The notes: generated by a model from the sequence alone, not told the origin. DNA of 23,187 nucleotides from Stramenopiles sp. TOSAG23-6 (GCA_900128565.1 LT636009.1:1-23187); one strand, 5' to 3'; positions 8,413-18,461 are shown, numbered from the stretch's first letter. Program-made: numbers and translations.

Positions 8413-11400
8413 ATGGCGGACAATCAGCACTTTTCAAACTCAAAAATATTCCCAGATTTGCACCGCAAAATGAGTAAAAAAATTGCGGCACTAACAAAAG
8501 TTATCTACCACCTCAATACACGAAATGAAGATAACGAGGCCGAACTAGATCAAGTTTCACTACAGCATGAATCAGAAATGGATCAAATATTAAAGGATGC
8601 AGCTAAAAAACTTAATCACTTTAAGGATTTGCTCGATCAAAGGAAAGAACAAGCTGCAACAAAGGGCTTGATGGATCAATTAATATCCCAGCACGATCAA
8701 GAGAAAAAAGCAGCGTTAGCAGAGTTCAAAGATTATAAAAAGACTATGAGAAATAGACAGCATCAACTCGAAAAAGATATGATTCGACAAGTCAACTCTC
8801 TTAAACGTGATGTCAGCGATGCAAAGGAAAAGTTCAAGAAAAAACTGAGTGAATTTTCAAAAGTATCAAATAAATTAGAAAAAAGTTCGGCTAATGCTCG
8901 AAAAGAAATGAACGAAATGAAACAAAAGCATAAAAACGAAACAACTGTCCTAGTACAAGAATGGAACGATAAGTATAATACAATGCTTACGAAACAATTA
9001 GATAAAAATGACAATTTGCTTTCAAAACATAATAAAGATAGTATTTCCAGATTAGAAGCTCTAGAAAATAAATTAAAATCGACTCACAGTGCGGAATTAT
9101 CAAAGCAAACAGCGTCGTGGTCACAACAATTAGGCACACTAAGTGCAACGAAAGATAAGATGGAAGAAGAGATGCAAAAGCGTATTGGTGAGCTAACAAT
9201 AAAAGTATCAAATGTTGAGGCAAATCTGCGAGATGCTCAAAAACGCAATGAGGAATATCAAATGAGACAAGATATATTACACAAAAAAGTTCAAACTTTG
9301 GATGTAGAAAAAAATAACTTACAAAAAAATCTAACGAATGCAGAAGAAACTCATAGAAACCACCTCATTGAAACAACCGGTAAACATGAGCAACTACAAA
9401 TGTTGATAGAAAAAGAGCGAACATCTAAAAATGAAGTTATTGATAGATCTAACTTACTTCAAAAAAAAATAGATTCTGGAGAAGAACATATAGCGAAGCA
9501 ACGTAGTGACTTAAAATCATTGCAAAATCAAATCAAAGATTTAGGATTAAACCTATCAAAGCATAAACTAGAAATCGAAGAAATTCATTCTCGTTTTAAG
9601 CAATCTATAGAACGCGAATCAAAATTAAAAATTGATATTGAAAAAAGTGCATCAGAAACAAAATCAGAAAGAGAAAAATGTAATAACGTACTAAATGATA
9701 TGAAAACTTTGAAAATCGAGTTCGTAAATACCAAAGATAGTTTGGAAAAGGCACTTAAAAACGCTACAGATGAAATTGCAAAACAACAAAAGGAATTGGA
9801 ATCATTACGAGCCAGTGAAAAAGATCTAAAACAAAAAGAACTGCAAACAAATCGTGACTGGAAGGGAGTTCTTGAGTCGCAAAAACAATCTGCAGAGTTG
9901 ACTATGTCCAAAGCATCTGAAGAATTTCGTCTGGAGATGAAGAGTGCAAAGGAAAAATTTGGAATGGCTGAAAAGAATGCTCAAAATAAATTTACAGAGA
10001 AACTTGAGAAATTGAAACTAAAAGCTCAGAAAACAGAGCAAGATTTACAGAACAAGCATAAAGTAGAAATTGAAAAGTTAAAAAAGGAGCTTGAGGCAAC
10101 TACTGCTAGAGTAAAAACCAAGGGCGAAGCACACTTGATTACAATAAAAGACGTTAATAAGAAGCTATCTGAAGAGGTAGAAAAGGCAAATCTAGCAAAG
10201 ATTGCTTCAGAGGAAGAAAGAGATTCGTTACATATAGCAATCGATGGGCTAAAACAGCAAGTAGAGAAATTACGTCAGCAATTAGTGACTGCAAAACGAG
10301 AAGCACATGAAAAATTAGAAAAGGAGCGTCAGGCTATAGTTGAAGACTGGAAAAAACGAATAGCTGCAAACGAGGAAATGCTGCGAAATTCACATGATGT
10401 AAATATAGCAAATTCATTAGAGAAGCAAAGAAAAGATTTAGAACTGAAAGCATCAAAATTGTATAAAATACATCAAGAAAAGTTGGAATTAGCTTTGTTG
10501 TCTGGTAAAGAAGGTGAAGAGAAAGTCCAATCCCTACAAGAAGTGATACTACAATTAGAATCCAAGATGAAGAGTAACAAAACTGCTAGTGAAAATAAAT
10601 CGAAAGAGCTCGGGCAAAAGATATCACAAATGAAAAACCAGATAGAATCTGTCAAAACGGAATCATTGTCTAATGAAACAGAAATGCGAGCACAACATCT
10701 TGAAGCTTTGCGCCAAGTGAAAGATAAACATGCCCAAATGCTTGCTGCTGCACATCAACAAGGCATTGACTCACTCATGCGCGCCAATGTTACTGCAAAA
10801 GAATCTGAGGAGAAAAACGCAGAGAGAGCAAAACGAGATTTGACTGAATTAAAGTCAAAATTAGTCACTGAAAGAATAAAATTACTTGCTGAAAGTGCAA
10901 AGAAACATTTGGCTGAAAAAAAATTATTACAAGAGCAAGTAGATGCTAAAGTTTCTAGTTTATCAAAAATGGAAAATCAAGAAGCAAAGTTGCTCCAGAA
11001 TCTTGCAGATATGGAAAAAGCGCTAACAAATTCAAAGAGAAAAGTCAAACAAACTGAAAATGAATGGAAGGAAGAAACCAAACGTTTGAAACAGGGACAC
11101 TCCAATAATACAGAGCAGATGCATCGACAACATACTGAAAAACAGGACAGGCTAATAGATGAACATTTAGCAGAAACAAAAGATTTAAACGAGCAATTTC
11201 AGAAGGCACATAAAATGCTTTTAGATCAACAAAAACTATTGCAAGATAGATTGCAAGCCATTCAGGAAAAGTATGAGAATCGTGAATCTAGACCAGAGGA
11301 TACTAGCAGAATCGCAGAATTGGAATTAGAATGCTCAAACCATTCCAAAATTGTAAAGAAAATGATGCAAGAAATGAAATTTTACAAATTAGAATTGGTC

Positions 11401-11778
11401 AATCGGGAAAATAATTACAATAAAATGTTCAAAGGAGGTGGTGGGATGGGTGGATTAAACGTGGGTGTTATAGATCCATTGGCCAATAAAAAAAGTAGCG
11501 GGATTCAAAGATCGCGTTCTAGAAATAGTGGATTACAACATGTCCCGGGAATTTCTGGTCCGGGTTCCATGTCTTTAGGTCAGGGTATGGCATCAATGGG
11601 TATCGGGCAATTTACTATGAATAATCCTCCAACTGCAGCAACTAGAGAGACAGCTGCTTCAGTATCTGAAACGAAAAGAACTGAAGCGACTCCTCCAGTG
11701 CCCAGAAAAAATAATAGAACTAGGGGAGGCAAAAATACAAATCGTGTTGGGCGCAACACAAACAGTAGAGAAAGATAA
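8413..11778 (+). CDS. FAM184-family coiled-coil protein
   Basis: A 1121-residue, intronless protein that is almost entirely coiled coil (K/E/Q-rich heptads from ~20 to ~1030). The N-terminus has the family signature: DLHRKMSKKIAALTKVIYHL followed by NTRNEDNEAELD. The C-terminal end of the coil has EMKFYKLELVNRENNYNKMF and then a V-I-D-P-L-A motif after a Gly-rich linker, both found in FAM184A/B proteins. The last ~90 residues are Ser/Arg/Gly-rich and disordered. The vertebrate proteins are poorly understood. The family's wide spread in flagellated eukaryotes suggests a cytoskeletal or ciliary structural role, which is inference. The neighbour 178 bp downstream on the same strand also encodes a coiled-coil protein, so related roles are possible. 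Confidence 0.85.
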   Translation: MADNQHFSNSKIFPDLHRKMSKKIAALTKVIYHLNTRNEDNEAELDQVSLQHESEMDQILKDAAKKLNHFKDLLDQRKEQAATKGLMDQLISQHDQEKKAALAEFKDYKKTMRNRQHQLEKDMIRQVNSLKRDVSDAKEKFKKKLSEFSKVSNKLEKSSANARKEMNEMKQKHKNETTVLVQEWNDKYNTMLTKQLDKNDNLLSKHNKDSISRLEALENKLKSTHSAELSKQTASWSQQLGTLSATKDKMEEEMQKRIGELTIKVSNVEANLRDAQKRNEEYQMRQDILHKKVQTLDVEKNNLQKNLTNAEETHRNHLIETTGKHEQLQMLIEKERTSKNEVIDRSNLLQKKIDSGEEHIAKQRSDLKSLQNQIKDLGLNLSKHKLEIEEIHSRFKQSIERESKLKIDIEKSASETKSEREKCNNVLNDMKTLKIEFVNTKDSLEKALKNATDEIAKQQKELESLRASEKDLKQKELQTNRDWKGVLESQKQSAELTMSKASEEFRLEMKSAKEKFGMAEKNAQNKFTEKLEKLKLKAQKTEQDLQNKHKVEIEKLKKELEATTARVKTKGEAHLITIKDVNKKLSEEVEKANLAKIASEEERDSLHIAIDGLKQQVEKLRQQLVTAKREAHEKLEKERQAIVEDWKKRIAANEEMLRNSHDVNIANSLEKQRKDLELKASKLYKIHQEKLELALLSGKEGEEKVQSLQEVILQLESKMKSNKTASENKSKELGQKISQMKNQIESVKTESLSNETEMRAQHLEALRQVKDKHAQMLAAAHQQGIDSLMRANVTAKESEEKNAERAKRDLTELKSKLVTERIKLLAESAKKHLAEKKLLQEQVDAKVSSLSKMENQEAKLLQNLADMEKALTNSKRKVKQTENEWKEETKRLKQGHSNNTEQMHRQHTEKQDRLIDEHLAETKDLNEQFQKAHKMLLDQQKLLQDRLQAIQEKYENRESRPEDTSRIAELELECSNHSKIVKKMMQEMKFYKLELVNRENNYNKMFKGGGGMGGLNVGVIDPLANKKSSGIQRSRSRNSGLQHVPGISGPGSMSLGQGMASMGIGQFTMNNPPTAATRETAASVSETKRTEATPPVPRKNNRTRGGKNTNRVGRNTNSRER

Positions 11779-11956
11779 CAATAAACAAAAAATATTTGGA
11801 ATTAAATAAAATGATAAAATTTTTAAATAAAATTACATTTCTTCAAAAAACTTTTTTTTTGTTAACCGACATATGTAACTGTCGACTCACGGACTCTCGC
11901 CACTTTTGTTTAACTTTGTTTTTTTTTTACAAAAACAGAGCTAAACATTACTGTCA

Positions 11957-14438
11957 ATGAATTTCTCAGACTCGTCCGAATCGTCGGATAGTTTTGAATC
12001 TGATGATTTTGAGATTTCAGATAGCTCCGAGGGTTCTGTTCAACGTGGTTTGGCCAAACTTGACAAACATCTTGCTGGAAATAGTTTTATGCAAGGTCGT
12101 AAAATGTCTGAAGATGACGTTGAACTAAAGAATATTACCGCGAAAAAAGACCAAATGTTGGCGGATCAAAGAGAAATCACTGAGGCGGCAATATCTTTGG
12201 AAGCAACCTTACGTCAGCGCAAAGAAGAAACAACCTTACTTCAGCGCAAAGAAGAAAGTAATGAAAATAGATTAGAATCTAAAGAAATAGAAAATGATAG
12301 AATCGATGCAGCCATTAGAATACAGTCACTGGGACGTGGTCGACGAGTAAGACGGCAAAGAGCAGAACTTTATCAGCAAAGGGTGAAGACAAAAGCTTCG
12401 ATTAAATTACAGTCGTTTACGCGAGGTTGTCAAGGGAGGAATGCAGCAAATGCTCGAAATTGTAAAGTTCTAGAGGAGAAAAACACAGCTGCATTACAAA
12501 TACAGGCTATTCGACGAGGATATGTCGGAAGAATTGAAGTTGCAGAAAAACGTAAATTACAGCACGAAAGGAATAACGCTGCTATAAAACTTCAATCTTT
12601 GACACGTGGTCACCATGATAGAAATTTAAGTGAACAAATGCTTTTATATCAAAAGAAATCTCAGAACAATGCAGCAACACAAATACAAGCTGTTCATCGA
12701 GGTAACCAGGGAAGAAAAGAAACATTTGACTTAGCCATTTCTCAGAGAGAAAGAGAGAGAGAAAGAGAAGTTGCTGTAATAAAATTGCAATCTACTACTC
12801 GTGGCCATCAAAGAAGAAAAAAAAAGGATATACAAAAATTAAAACATCAATATAAACAAACACAATCTGCGACTAAAATTCAAGCAATGAATCGTGGGCG
12901 TATAGCAAGAAGCAAAGCAAACGAAAAGCGAAGAGTCCGCGATACCGAAAAAAAACTTGCTAAATATATATCAAAAGTTAAAATGCTTGAAATCAAATTA
13001 AAAACTGAAAAAGAGTCAAAGAAAGTTTTACAGCAACAAGTGAAATCAGCCGAAAATCGTGCTAATATTCACGCAAGTCAAGTGGCAATTCTTAGAAAAG
13101 AAACAGTTTTCCTAAGAGGGAAACTATTACGTGTTTCTGACAATAATCCAAAGCCGAAGCAAAATAATCAAAAGTCAATAAAGTCATACAAACAAAATAA
13201 ACGATTTGAGATGGAAAATAATGAAAAATCTCGAAAATTGAAGCATTCACATCAAAATAACCAGAGACCTACGACCAAAAGAAAAAAGGAGAAAAATAAA
13301 TATTTTCCACAAGTATATAAAAAAAAAACAAATGTAAAACAAAGTGTACGTTTTCAAAATTGAATTTCAATTTTTTTTTCATACGAAATTCCGTACCTAA
13401 ATATTTTTTTGAATAATATTTTTCACAATGCATGTACAATTTCCTCAAATTCAAGAGAATCAACCTAAAACTGGCAAGGGTATCCTTTCAGAGTCACTTT
13501 TATCTGAATCTAATGAGCTGGACGAATCAAAAAAGTATAAACAGACACGAAAGACAAGACTCGACAGTCAAGTTAGCAGATCTGAAGAAGAAGCTCGTAT
13601 GAAAATAAAACATAGAAATGAAGAGAAAGAAAAACAAATTTGCCAATTGCAACTTAAACTACTACAAGAAGAAAACAAAGGGAAGAAAACAAAGAAAGAA
13701 TTAGATCAATTACAGCATCAGCTTGATAGGATAAAACAAGATCAAATAGTGGCAATCCAAACTAAAAGAGAAGAAGAAATAAATAGACGAAATCTGAGAG
13801 ATAGTAATATCGCCAATATTGGTGCACTTCGAGATAATATGTTCATGTACTGTCTCTCTGAAAAGATCAGGGAACGCCAGATTAACCAAAATCGTTTATT
13901 AAAGTGCATCAATATGCATAAAAGTGAAATGCAAGAAGTAGAAAAAATAAATAAAACACGGATATTAGAATGTGTAAATACGCATAAAAAAGAAATACAA
14001 GAACTAGAAAAAAAAAATAAAAAGCACTTGTCCAAAGTTGTCAGTTTACACAAAAACGAAATACAGGAATTAGAAAATTCAAATACAAAACAATTAAAGG
14101 ATTATATGAGTTCGCATACAAAAGAAGTAGCTGAGCTAAATTGTAGAATATTGGATTTACAAATTCCTAAAGAAAAAGAATCGAATAATTCTGAAATTGA
14201 AGAATTACAAAGTAAAATTATTCAAATGGAAAATGAAGCACAAGAAAAAACTCGCCTTCTAAACTCCAAAATCGCGGCTGTTGTGGCGAAAAACCATGAA
14301 AATATAAAGCAAATCCGAAAAGAATCAAATATTGCTCTTGCTGCAGCTTCAAAGCAATTACTTTTGTCAAATTCAGAAAGAACTAGGCTTTTGGGTGATT
14401 TAAAACAAAATTCGTGTAGCAAATGTAATGAAGTATAA
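11957..14438 (+). CDS. Seven-IQ-motif coiled-coil protein (two exons)
   Basis: Exon 1 is 11957-13345 and exon 2 most likely 13434-14438, ~797 residues in total. The N-terminus is Ser/Asp-rich. Residues ~118-325 hold seven IQ motifs in tandem (IRIQSLGRGRR, IKLQSFTRGCQGR, LQIQAIRRGYVGR, IKLQSLTRGHHDR, TQIQAVHRGNQGR, IKLQSTTRGHQRR, TKIQAMNRGRIAR), so it should bind several calmodulin or centrin molecules. Coiled coil follows, then a basic Lys/Gln/Asn stretch at the splice junction. Exon 2 is coiled coil with three 22-residue repeats beginning H-K/T-x-E. It ends in NSCSKCNEV. The IQ/coiled-coil layout resembles centrosomal, basal-body and myosin-neck-type scaffolds, but no motor domain is present. 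If splicing instead used the only in-phase AG nearby (after 13457), eight residues would be lost. Confidence 0.8.
13346..13433 (+). other. Intron of the palindrome family in the IQ gene
   Basis: An 88-nt intron that starts GTACGTTTTC, has a T9 tract, the module ATACGAAATTCCGTAC at 13381-13396 followed by CTAA, and ends CACAATGCAT. That 3' end matches the LRR-gene intron (CACAACGCAT). Excision is in phase 0. CGTT at +4 to +7 pairs with AATG just before the terminal CAT (one G-U pair). A canonical alternative also keeps frame: GT 13346 to AG 13456-13457, 112 nt. Confidence 0.7.
13917..14135 (+). repeat. 66-bp (22-residue) coiled-coil repeats
   Basis: Three 22-residue units in a row begin HKSEMQEVE, HKKEIQELE and HKNEIQELE, and a fourth start, HTKEVAELN, follows at 14115. 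The unit is 66 bp. The nucleotide sequences have diverged, so this is an older duplication than the one in the RING gene. Confidence 0.8.
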
Positions 14439-14508
14439 ATGCCATTAAAATGAGTAAAAACATTACTGTAAATTATGATTATTTCTTTAATGTTTAATTC
14501 TTCTATGA

Positions 14509-17500
14509 TCAATGAATATCATTTTCTCTGCGAGTAATATGAACAATATGACTAACTTCATTGCTGATAGAAGACCTCGTTTTTTCGATTCTCGAGCTAG
14601 TAGCACGGAATAACCTTTTCAAAAATCCTTTCTTTTTTTGCCTAGGAGAAGAAATGTACTCGTTTTCGGAAGGAATCATATTTGATGTCTCTTCTGGAAC
14701 AATAATAGCTGGTGTGTTTTGGAGGACAGCGTTAACTGGTGTCTCTTCATGAACAGTGTTAGCTGGTGTCTCTACAGGGACACTTTTGACTGCTTTTGAT
14801 AAATAGGATGTATTAATATTTTTAACACATCTGTCATGGTTTGAAAATTCACTGGTGAAAGAGGCAGTCGAAACATGCTTGAAAGTATTCAAACCAGCGG
14901 CTTCAAAAAATATTTCAAGAGTGTTCAGAGCAACAGGGGTTACATATTTATCACTTGTCACATTAAACGCGGCATCTTCTAATGTTTCTTGCACAAATAT
15001 TTCGTCTTCCTCTTGATTAGCTGCTATAAAATGTATCTCATCAGAGTTTATTGTACCCATTTGTTTTTCAAGAGCTGCAAATTTTCTCATATATTCTTCC
15101 AATCCAGTGTCAAATGTCAATATCTCCTCATTATTATTATTTCCCAATTGTTTATTTGGTGTAGTGACTTTATCACCCACCTTTGTATTTTTTTCTGAAA
15201 TAGGCGCGTTTTGTACCTTCACTTTACTATCATCATTATCCTTTGTTGTACTACCAGAATTTCTCGCGTATGTTTCACTATCACTATCTTCCGACTTATC
15301 AATAAATGATTCCTCATTTAGCTGGCTCACTCTACTTTCTTTATCTTCTTGAGACAAACTCGGTGTATCATCATTGTCAGTATCATCATTGTCAGTTGTG
15401 TTACTATCATTTGATAAATTTGATATGTATTTTTTATCATTACTATTAAATGCAGAAGCAAAGAAAACGGTCAGCATTTCAGCGGCACCNTGCTTAAGAG
15501 GATTGCCTTCAGCANTTGCNTTTCTTTTTGCTTCGTTGATTTTTGTTTTTACANGTTCNTNGNGTNTTNTTNGANGATCNCNTANTTCAGGAATTTTCCT
15601 CTTTGGTGTGGATATTGTCTTATCCTCATCTTTCAAATTCTTGTTATGNTGTACTCTCATAGCATCCTTTTCATTTTGATNTATANTAACTTCTTTTTCA
15701 TGTTTTAATTNCTCCTCTTTTAGCTTGCNCATTTTGCTTTCTTTATCTGGTTGAGACAAGCTCGGTGTATCATGATTGTCAGTTGTCTTACTCACATTTG
15801 ATGAATTTGGTATGTGTTTTTTATCATCACGATTAAATGCAGAAGCAAAGAAAACAGCCAGCATCCGAGAGGCAGCAACACCGTCGTCAATATGAGTTTT
15901 ACGCCTATCGCTTAATATAGAGGCTATCTTTGAATTCAATTGATCAGCTGCAATGTTGTCTTTTTGCTTAATTTTTGATGATACTTCTGAATCACCAAGT
16001 TTGTCATTAAAGATTTCGTCTTCTGATAATTTCTTTTTTATTCCCGGTAATTGCAAAGATGGTTTGAGAGGATAATGCTTTTCTATAATGCCATCTTTAG
16101 CTGAAGGCTTAGCAAGTGCTTTGATTTCATCAATATCCTCGACACAATGAATGTTTCTATCAGGATCTTCTTCGAACTCTTGATGCGTATTTGCTTTTTT
16201 GTTGTGGTCTATTTTAGTATTATCTTTGCCACTCACTCGTTCTCTAACCCAATTACCATCTTTTTCTTTTACCCATCTTCCATTTTTCAATTCCCAGTCT
16301 TCCAAATTCTCATCGTCCAAATTTTCATTATTGACGTTTTTAACTTCCTTTACTTTAGGTTTGGTTGAAATATTATCTGTACTATTTACCCCTTCATATA
16401 CCCATCTTCCATTTTTCAACTTCCAGTCATCCAAATTTTCATCATCCAAATTTTCATTATTGANGTTTTTAACTTCTTTTACTTTAGGTTTGGTTGAAAT
16501 ATTATCTNTACTATTTACCCCTTCATTTACCCATCTTCCATTTTTCAACTTCCAGTCATCCAAATTTTCATCNTTGAGATTGTCATTTTCCTTTACCGTA
16601 TTCAACTTTTGTAATTTAGTTTTGATTGATTTGACTTTTGCTCGCTGTGCCACAATATCATCAATGCGCTTTTTGAAGCTAGGATCCCATTTGATTTGTT
16701 GTTCTGTAGTTTTCTTTCTTTCTATAGTTTTTATTTTTTCCACATATTCACTATCTTTTGCTTCTTCAATATTTAGCTCTTTTGATTTTGTGTCCATCTT
16801 TTCTTGAGTAAACTTTGAAATAGCAAAAGGCCTATGGTCTACTATTTGACATAATATATCATAGCTCACTCCGAATGAGTCATTATAAATTGCAATGGTC
16901 GAGGAAATAGTTTGCCTATCAATGCTAAAAATATCGTTTGTATTTCCCGTTAGATTACTATTTAAATTTTGACTATTAGTCCTATCAGGCGGGGCTTCTG
17001 GGTTGCGCATTTTATATTTACCTAACTTGGATGCAATAGTTAAAGGCATGAATTTGTTCCCAGCCCATCTTAACTCCAATGAATTTGTTCCAGCAAATCT
17101 TTTCAAATATTCATGAGAATTTAATCTTGGTGATACTTTTATGATGTTCTCGCTTATTGTTTCGATTGTTGAGCTTTTATTTTCCTCCTCATTGATACTA
17201 TGGTCAGTATCATTAGGGTTAGGGTTAGGGTGGTCAGTATCATTATAATAATCAATACTATTTTCATCTTTAAATATTTTTTGTAAGCCATCTGTTAGAA
17301 AACTCGCACCAAGGGAAGTCATATCGTTACCAGAAATATCTAAAACACGAAGTTGTCTACCCAGAGGAAGTTTATCTTTTGTTTTTATTGTATTTGTCTT
17401 TTTTACACCATTTTTTGTATGTACCATTTTTTTTGTATTTTTTATAAGTGACATCGTGATAGCTTTTATCCCTTCATCTCCAATATTATTATCTGATAGA

Positions 17501-18174
17501 TCTAAATGTGTGACACTAACATTCTTATTATCTTCTAATGCTCTTGTGATGCGTTGTGGAAAATATTTCATAGAAAAAAAATCATTAGGTACAAACTTTG
17601 GCACGAAAAAAAAAATAAATTTGAAATTCATGATGAAAACGTACATGGCAGCTGCACCAGTATCACCTATATTATTTGACCGAAGGATAATTGTTGTTAC
17701 AGTTTCGTTAGTACGAAGTTTTTCAGCAAGTTTCAAAGCACCATCAGCTCCAATATCTAACCATGTTAAATCTATTTTACGAGCACCTTTCGCAAGAATG
17801 TCAATGATATCATTTACCTTGTTCGTACCAGTAGATGCCTGATAGTCGTGAAGAGTACAATATCGTTTTGACGCAGTGATAGTTTGCATTTTTTTACTAA
17901 CACTAATTGGTAAGGATGTTAGAACTGACCGAAGCTTAGGTGATAGACACATACGATCTTGCTTTATTCTTGGCTTTGGAGACCTCTGACTCGACGAGGG
18001 CCAATCTTTTATGGCGCCCAGTGTTCTTGTTGAAATTCTAACTTTGATTTCACGTTTTGTCTCTTTGACAAGTAACTCACTTTCAATATTTTTTTCATCT
18101 TGATTGAATTCGTTTTTTTGCCTATTAGCACGAGCCTTTCGCCGTGCATCTCGTCTCTCTTTCGCCGAAGACAT
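14509..18174 (-). CDS. LRR (RNI-type) N-terminus fused to long repeat-rich disordered region, with one intron
   Basis: Exons on the minus strand are 18174-17645 and 17548-14509, ~1189 residues once the 96-nt intron is removed; the intron is also open in frame. After a basic N-terminus, residues ~130-280 hold ribonuclease-inhibitor-type LRRs (LDIGADGALKLAEKLRTN, LRSNNIGDTGAAA+ITRALEDN, LDLSDNNIGDEGIKAITMSL, LDISGNDMTSLGASFLTDGL), a protein-binding solenoid. The rest is polar, with three ~43-residue tandem units containing DDWKLKNGRWV, and two or three spaced copies of an MLTVFFASAFN-K-K-(Y/H)I(S/P)N block. The C-terminus is basic (KKKGFLKRLFRATSSR). I do not recognise the whole protein. A scaffold role is a guess. 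Many ambiguous bases (about 15490-15730, and a few at 16460-16575) fall in the repeats and leave some residues unknown. It converges on the IQ gene with 70 bp between stops. Confidence 0.75.
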   Translation of the reverse strand: MSSAKERRDARRKARANRQKNEFNQDEKNIESELLVKETKREIKVRISTRTLGAIKDWPSSSQRSPKPRIKQDRMCLSPKLRSVLTSLPISVSKKMQTITASKRYCTLHDYQASTGTNKVNDIIDILAKGARKIDLTWLDIGADGALKLAEKLRTNETVTTIILRSNNIGDTGAAAMYVFIMNFKFIFFFVPKFVPNDFFSMKYFPQRITRALEDNKNVSVTHLDLSDNNIGDEGIKAITMSLIKNTKKMVHTKNGVKKTNTIKTKDKLPLGRQLRVLDISGNDMTSLGASFLTDGLQKIFKDENSIDYYNDTDHPNPNPNDTDHSINEEENKSSTIETISENIIKVSPRLNSHEYLKRFAGTNSLELRWAGNKFMPLTIASKLGKYKMRNPEAPPDRTNSQNLNSNLTGNTNDIFSIDRQTISSTIAIYNDSFGVSYDILCQIVDHRPFAISKFTQEKMDTKSKELNIEEAKDSEYVEKIKTIERKKTTEQQIKWDPSFKKRIDDIVAQRAKVKSIKTKLQKLNTVKENDNLXDENLDDWKLKNGRWVNEGVNSXDNISTKPKVKEVKNXNNENLDDENLDDWKLKNGRWVYEGVNSTDNISTKPKVKEVKNVNNENLDDENLEDWELKNGRWVKEKDGNWVRERVSGKDNTKIDHNKKANTHQEFEEDPDRNIHCVEDIDEIKALAKPSAKDGIIEKHYPLKPSLQLPGIKKKLSEDEIFNDKLGDSEVSSKIKQKDNIAADQLNSKIASILSDRRKTHIDDGVAASRMLAVFFASAFNRDDKKHIPNSSNVSKTTDNHDTPSLSQPDKESKMXKLKEEXLKHEKEVXIXQNEKDAMRVXHNKNLKDEDKTISTPKRKIPEXXDXXXXXXEXVKTKINEAKRXAXAEGNPLKXGAAEMLTVFFASAFNSNDKKYISNLSNDSNTTDNDDTDNDDTPSLSQEDKESRVSQLNEESFIDKSEDSDSETYARNSGSTTKDNDDSKVKVQNAPISEKNTKVGDKVTTPNKQLGNNNNEEILTFDTGLEEYMRKFAALEKQMGTINSDEIHFIAANQEEDEIFVQETLEDAAFNVTSDKYVTPVALNTLEIFFEAAGLNTFKHVSTASFTSEFSNHDRCVKNINTSYLSKAVKSVPVETPANTVHEETPVNAVLQNTPAIIVPEETSNMIPSENEYISSPRQKKKGFLKRLFRATSSRIEKTRSSISNEVSHIVHITRRENDIH
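15310..15900 (-). repeat. Spaced duplication in the LRR-gene tail, with ambiguous bases
   Basis: Two copies about 400 bp apart encode similar blocks: MLTVFFASAFNSNDKKYISN followed by DTPSLSQEDKES, and MLAVFFASAFNRDDKKHIPN followed by DTPSLSQPDKES. A weaker third relative (LEIFFEAAGLN...KHVS) lies nearer the C-terminus, around 14860-14920. Dozens of N's lie between and beside the copies, as expected if divergent repeat copies or alleles were merged in assembly. Confidence 0.7.
16255..16600 (-). repeat. 129-bp tandem repeats in the LRR gene
   Basis: The word ACCCATCTTCC recurs at 16271, 16400 and 16529, a period of exactly 129 bp (43 codons). The units encode ENLDD(W/..)WKLKNGRWV...NISTKPKVKEVKN-type sequence. 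The two internal copies are nearly identical and the flanking one more diverged, so duplication was recent. N's at 16464, 16508 and 16573 again suggest collapse or polymorphism. Confidence 0.85.
17549..17644 (-). other. Intron of the palindrome family in the LRR gene
   Basis: Read on the minus strand, the 96-nt intron starts GTACGTTTTCATCATGAATTT, has a T-rich tract, the module GTGCCAAAGTTTGTAC (17604-17589) then CTAATGATTTTTTTT, and ends CACAACGCAT. Removing it joins GCC-AT to C-ACA, giving GAAAITRALEDN, which matches the spacing of the next repeat (GIKAITMSLIKN) and of the previous one (GALKLAEKLRTN). A GT-AG alternative ending at 17543 keeps frame but deletes two residues of this conserved helix. 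CGTT near the 5' end pairs perfectly with AACG before the terminal CAT. Confidence 0.75.
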
Positions 18175-18461
18175 TTTTAGTGATTCATTTTACTTCAAAA
18201 CTGTGCCGTTTGAAGAAATGAAAAGCAGTAATTGTGATTTTTTCGAAAACGTTTTTTTTTAGGCAGCCAGCGGCCGTTTTTTTAACGTAAATATTCGAAT
18301 TGTCTTTGGTTTTCGTGATTTTAAGGAAGGACATGACTGTGATGAAATTTTTCAAATTGTGTGATTGTTTTTCGGTTTCTCGGCGTTCTTCACCTTAACA
18401 ACTCTTTCATTGAGTTTAAATCTATAAAATAAAGTCAATCTCACACTTACTTTCAATCACG
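18175..18461. promoter_or_regulatory. Bidirectional promoter region, LRR gene / PTB-like gene
   Basis: 287 bp lie between two divergent ATGs. It contains a T-run (18253-18260) beside CAGCCAGCGGCCG (18265-18277), the most GC-rich patch nearby. No GTCGAG word was seen, in contrast to other spacers. Nothing else could be assigned. Confidence 0.35.

Noticed and set aside
17213-17235. Three TTAGGG units as an interstitial telomere or chromosome end
   Set aside because: The units sit in frame inside the LRR gene and code for a Pro-Asn stretch; coding continues on both sides.
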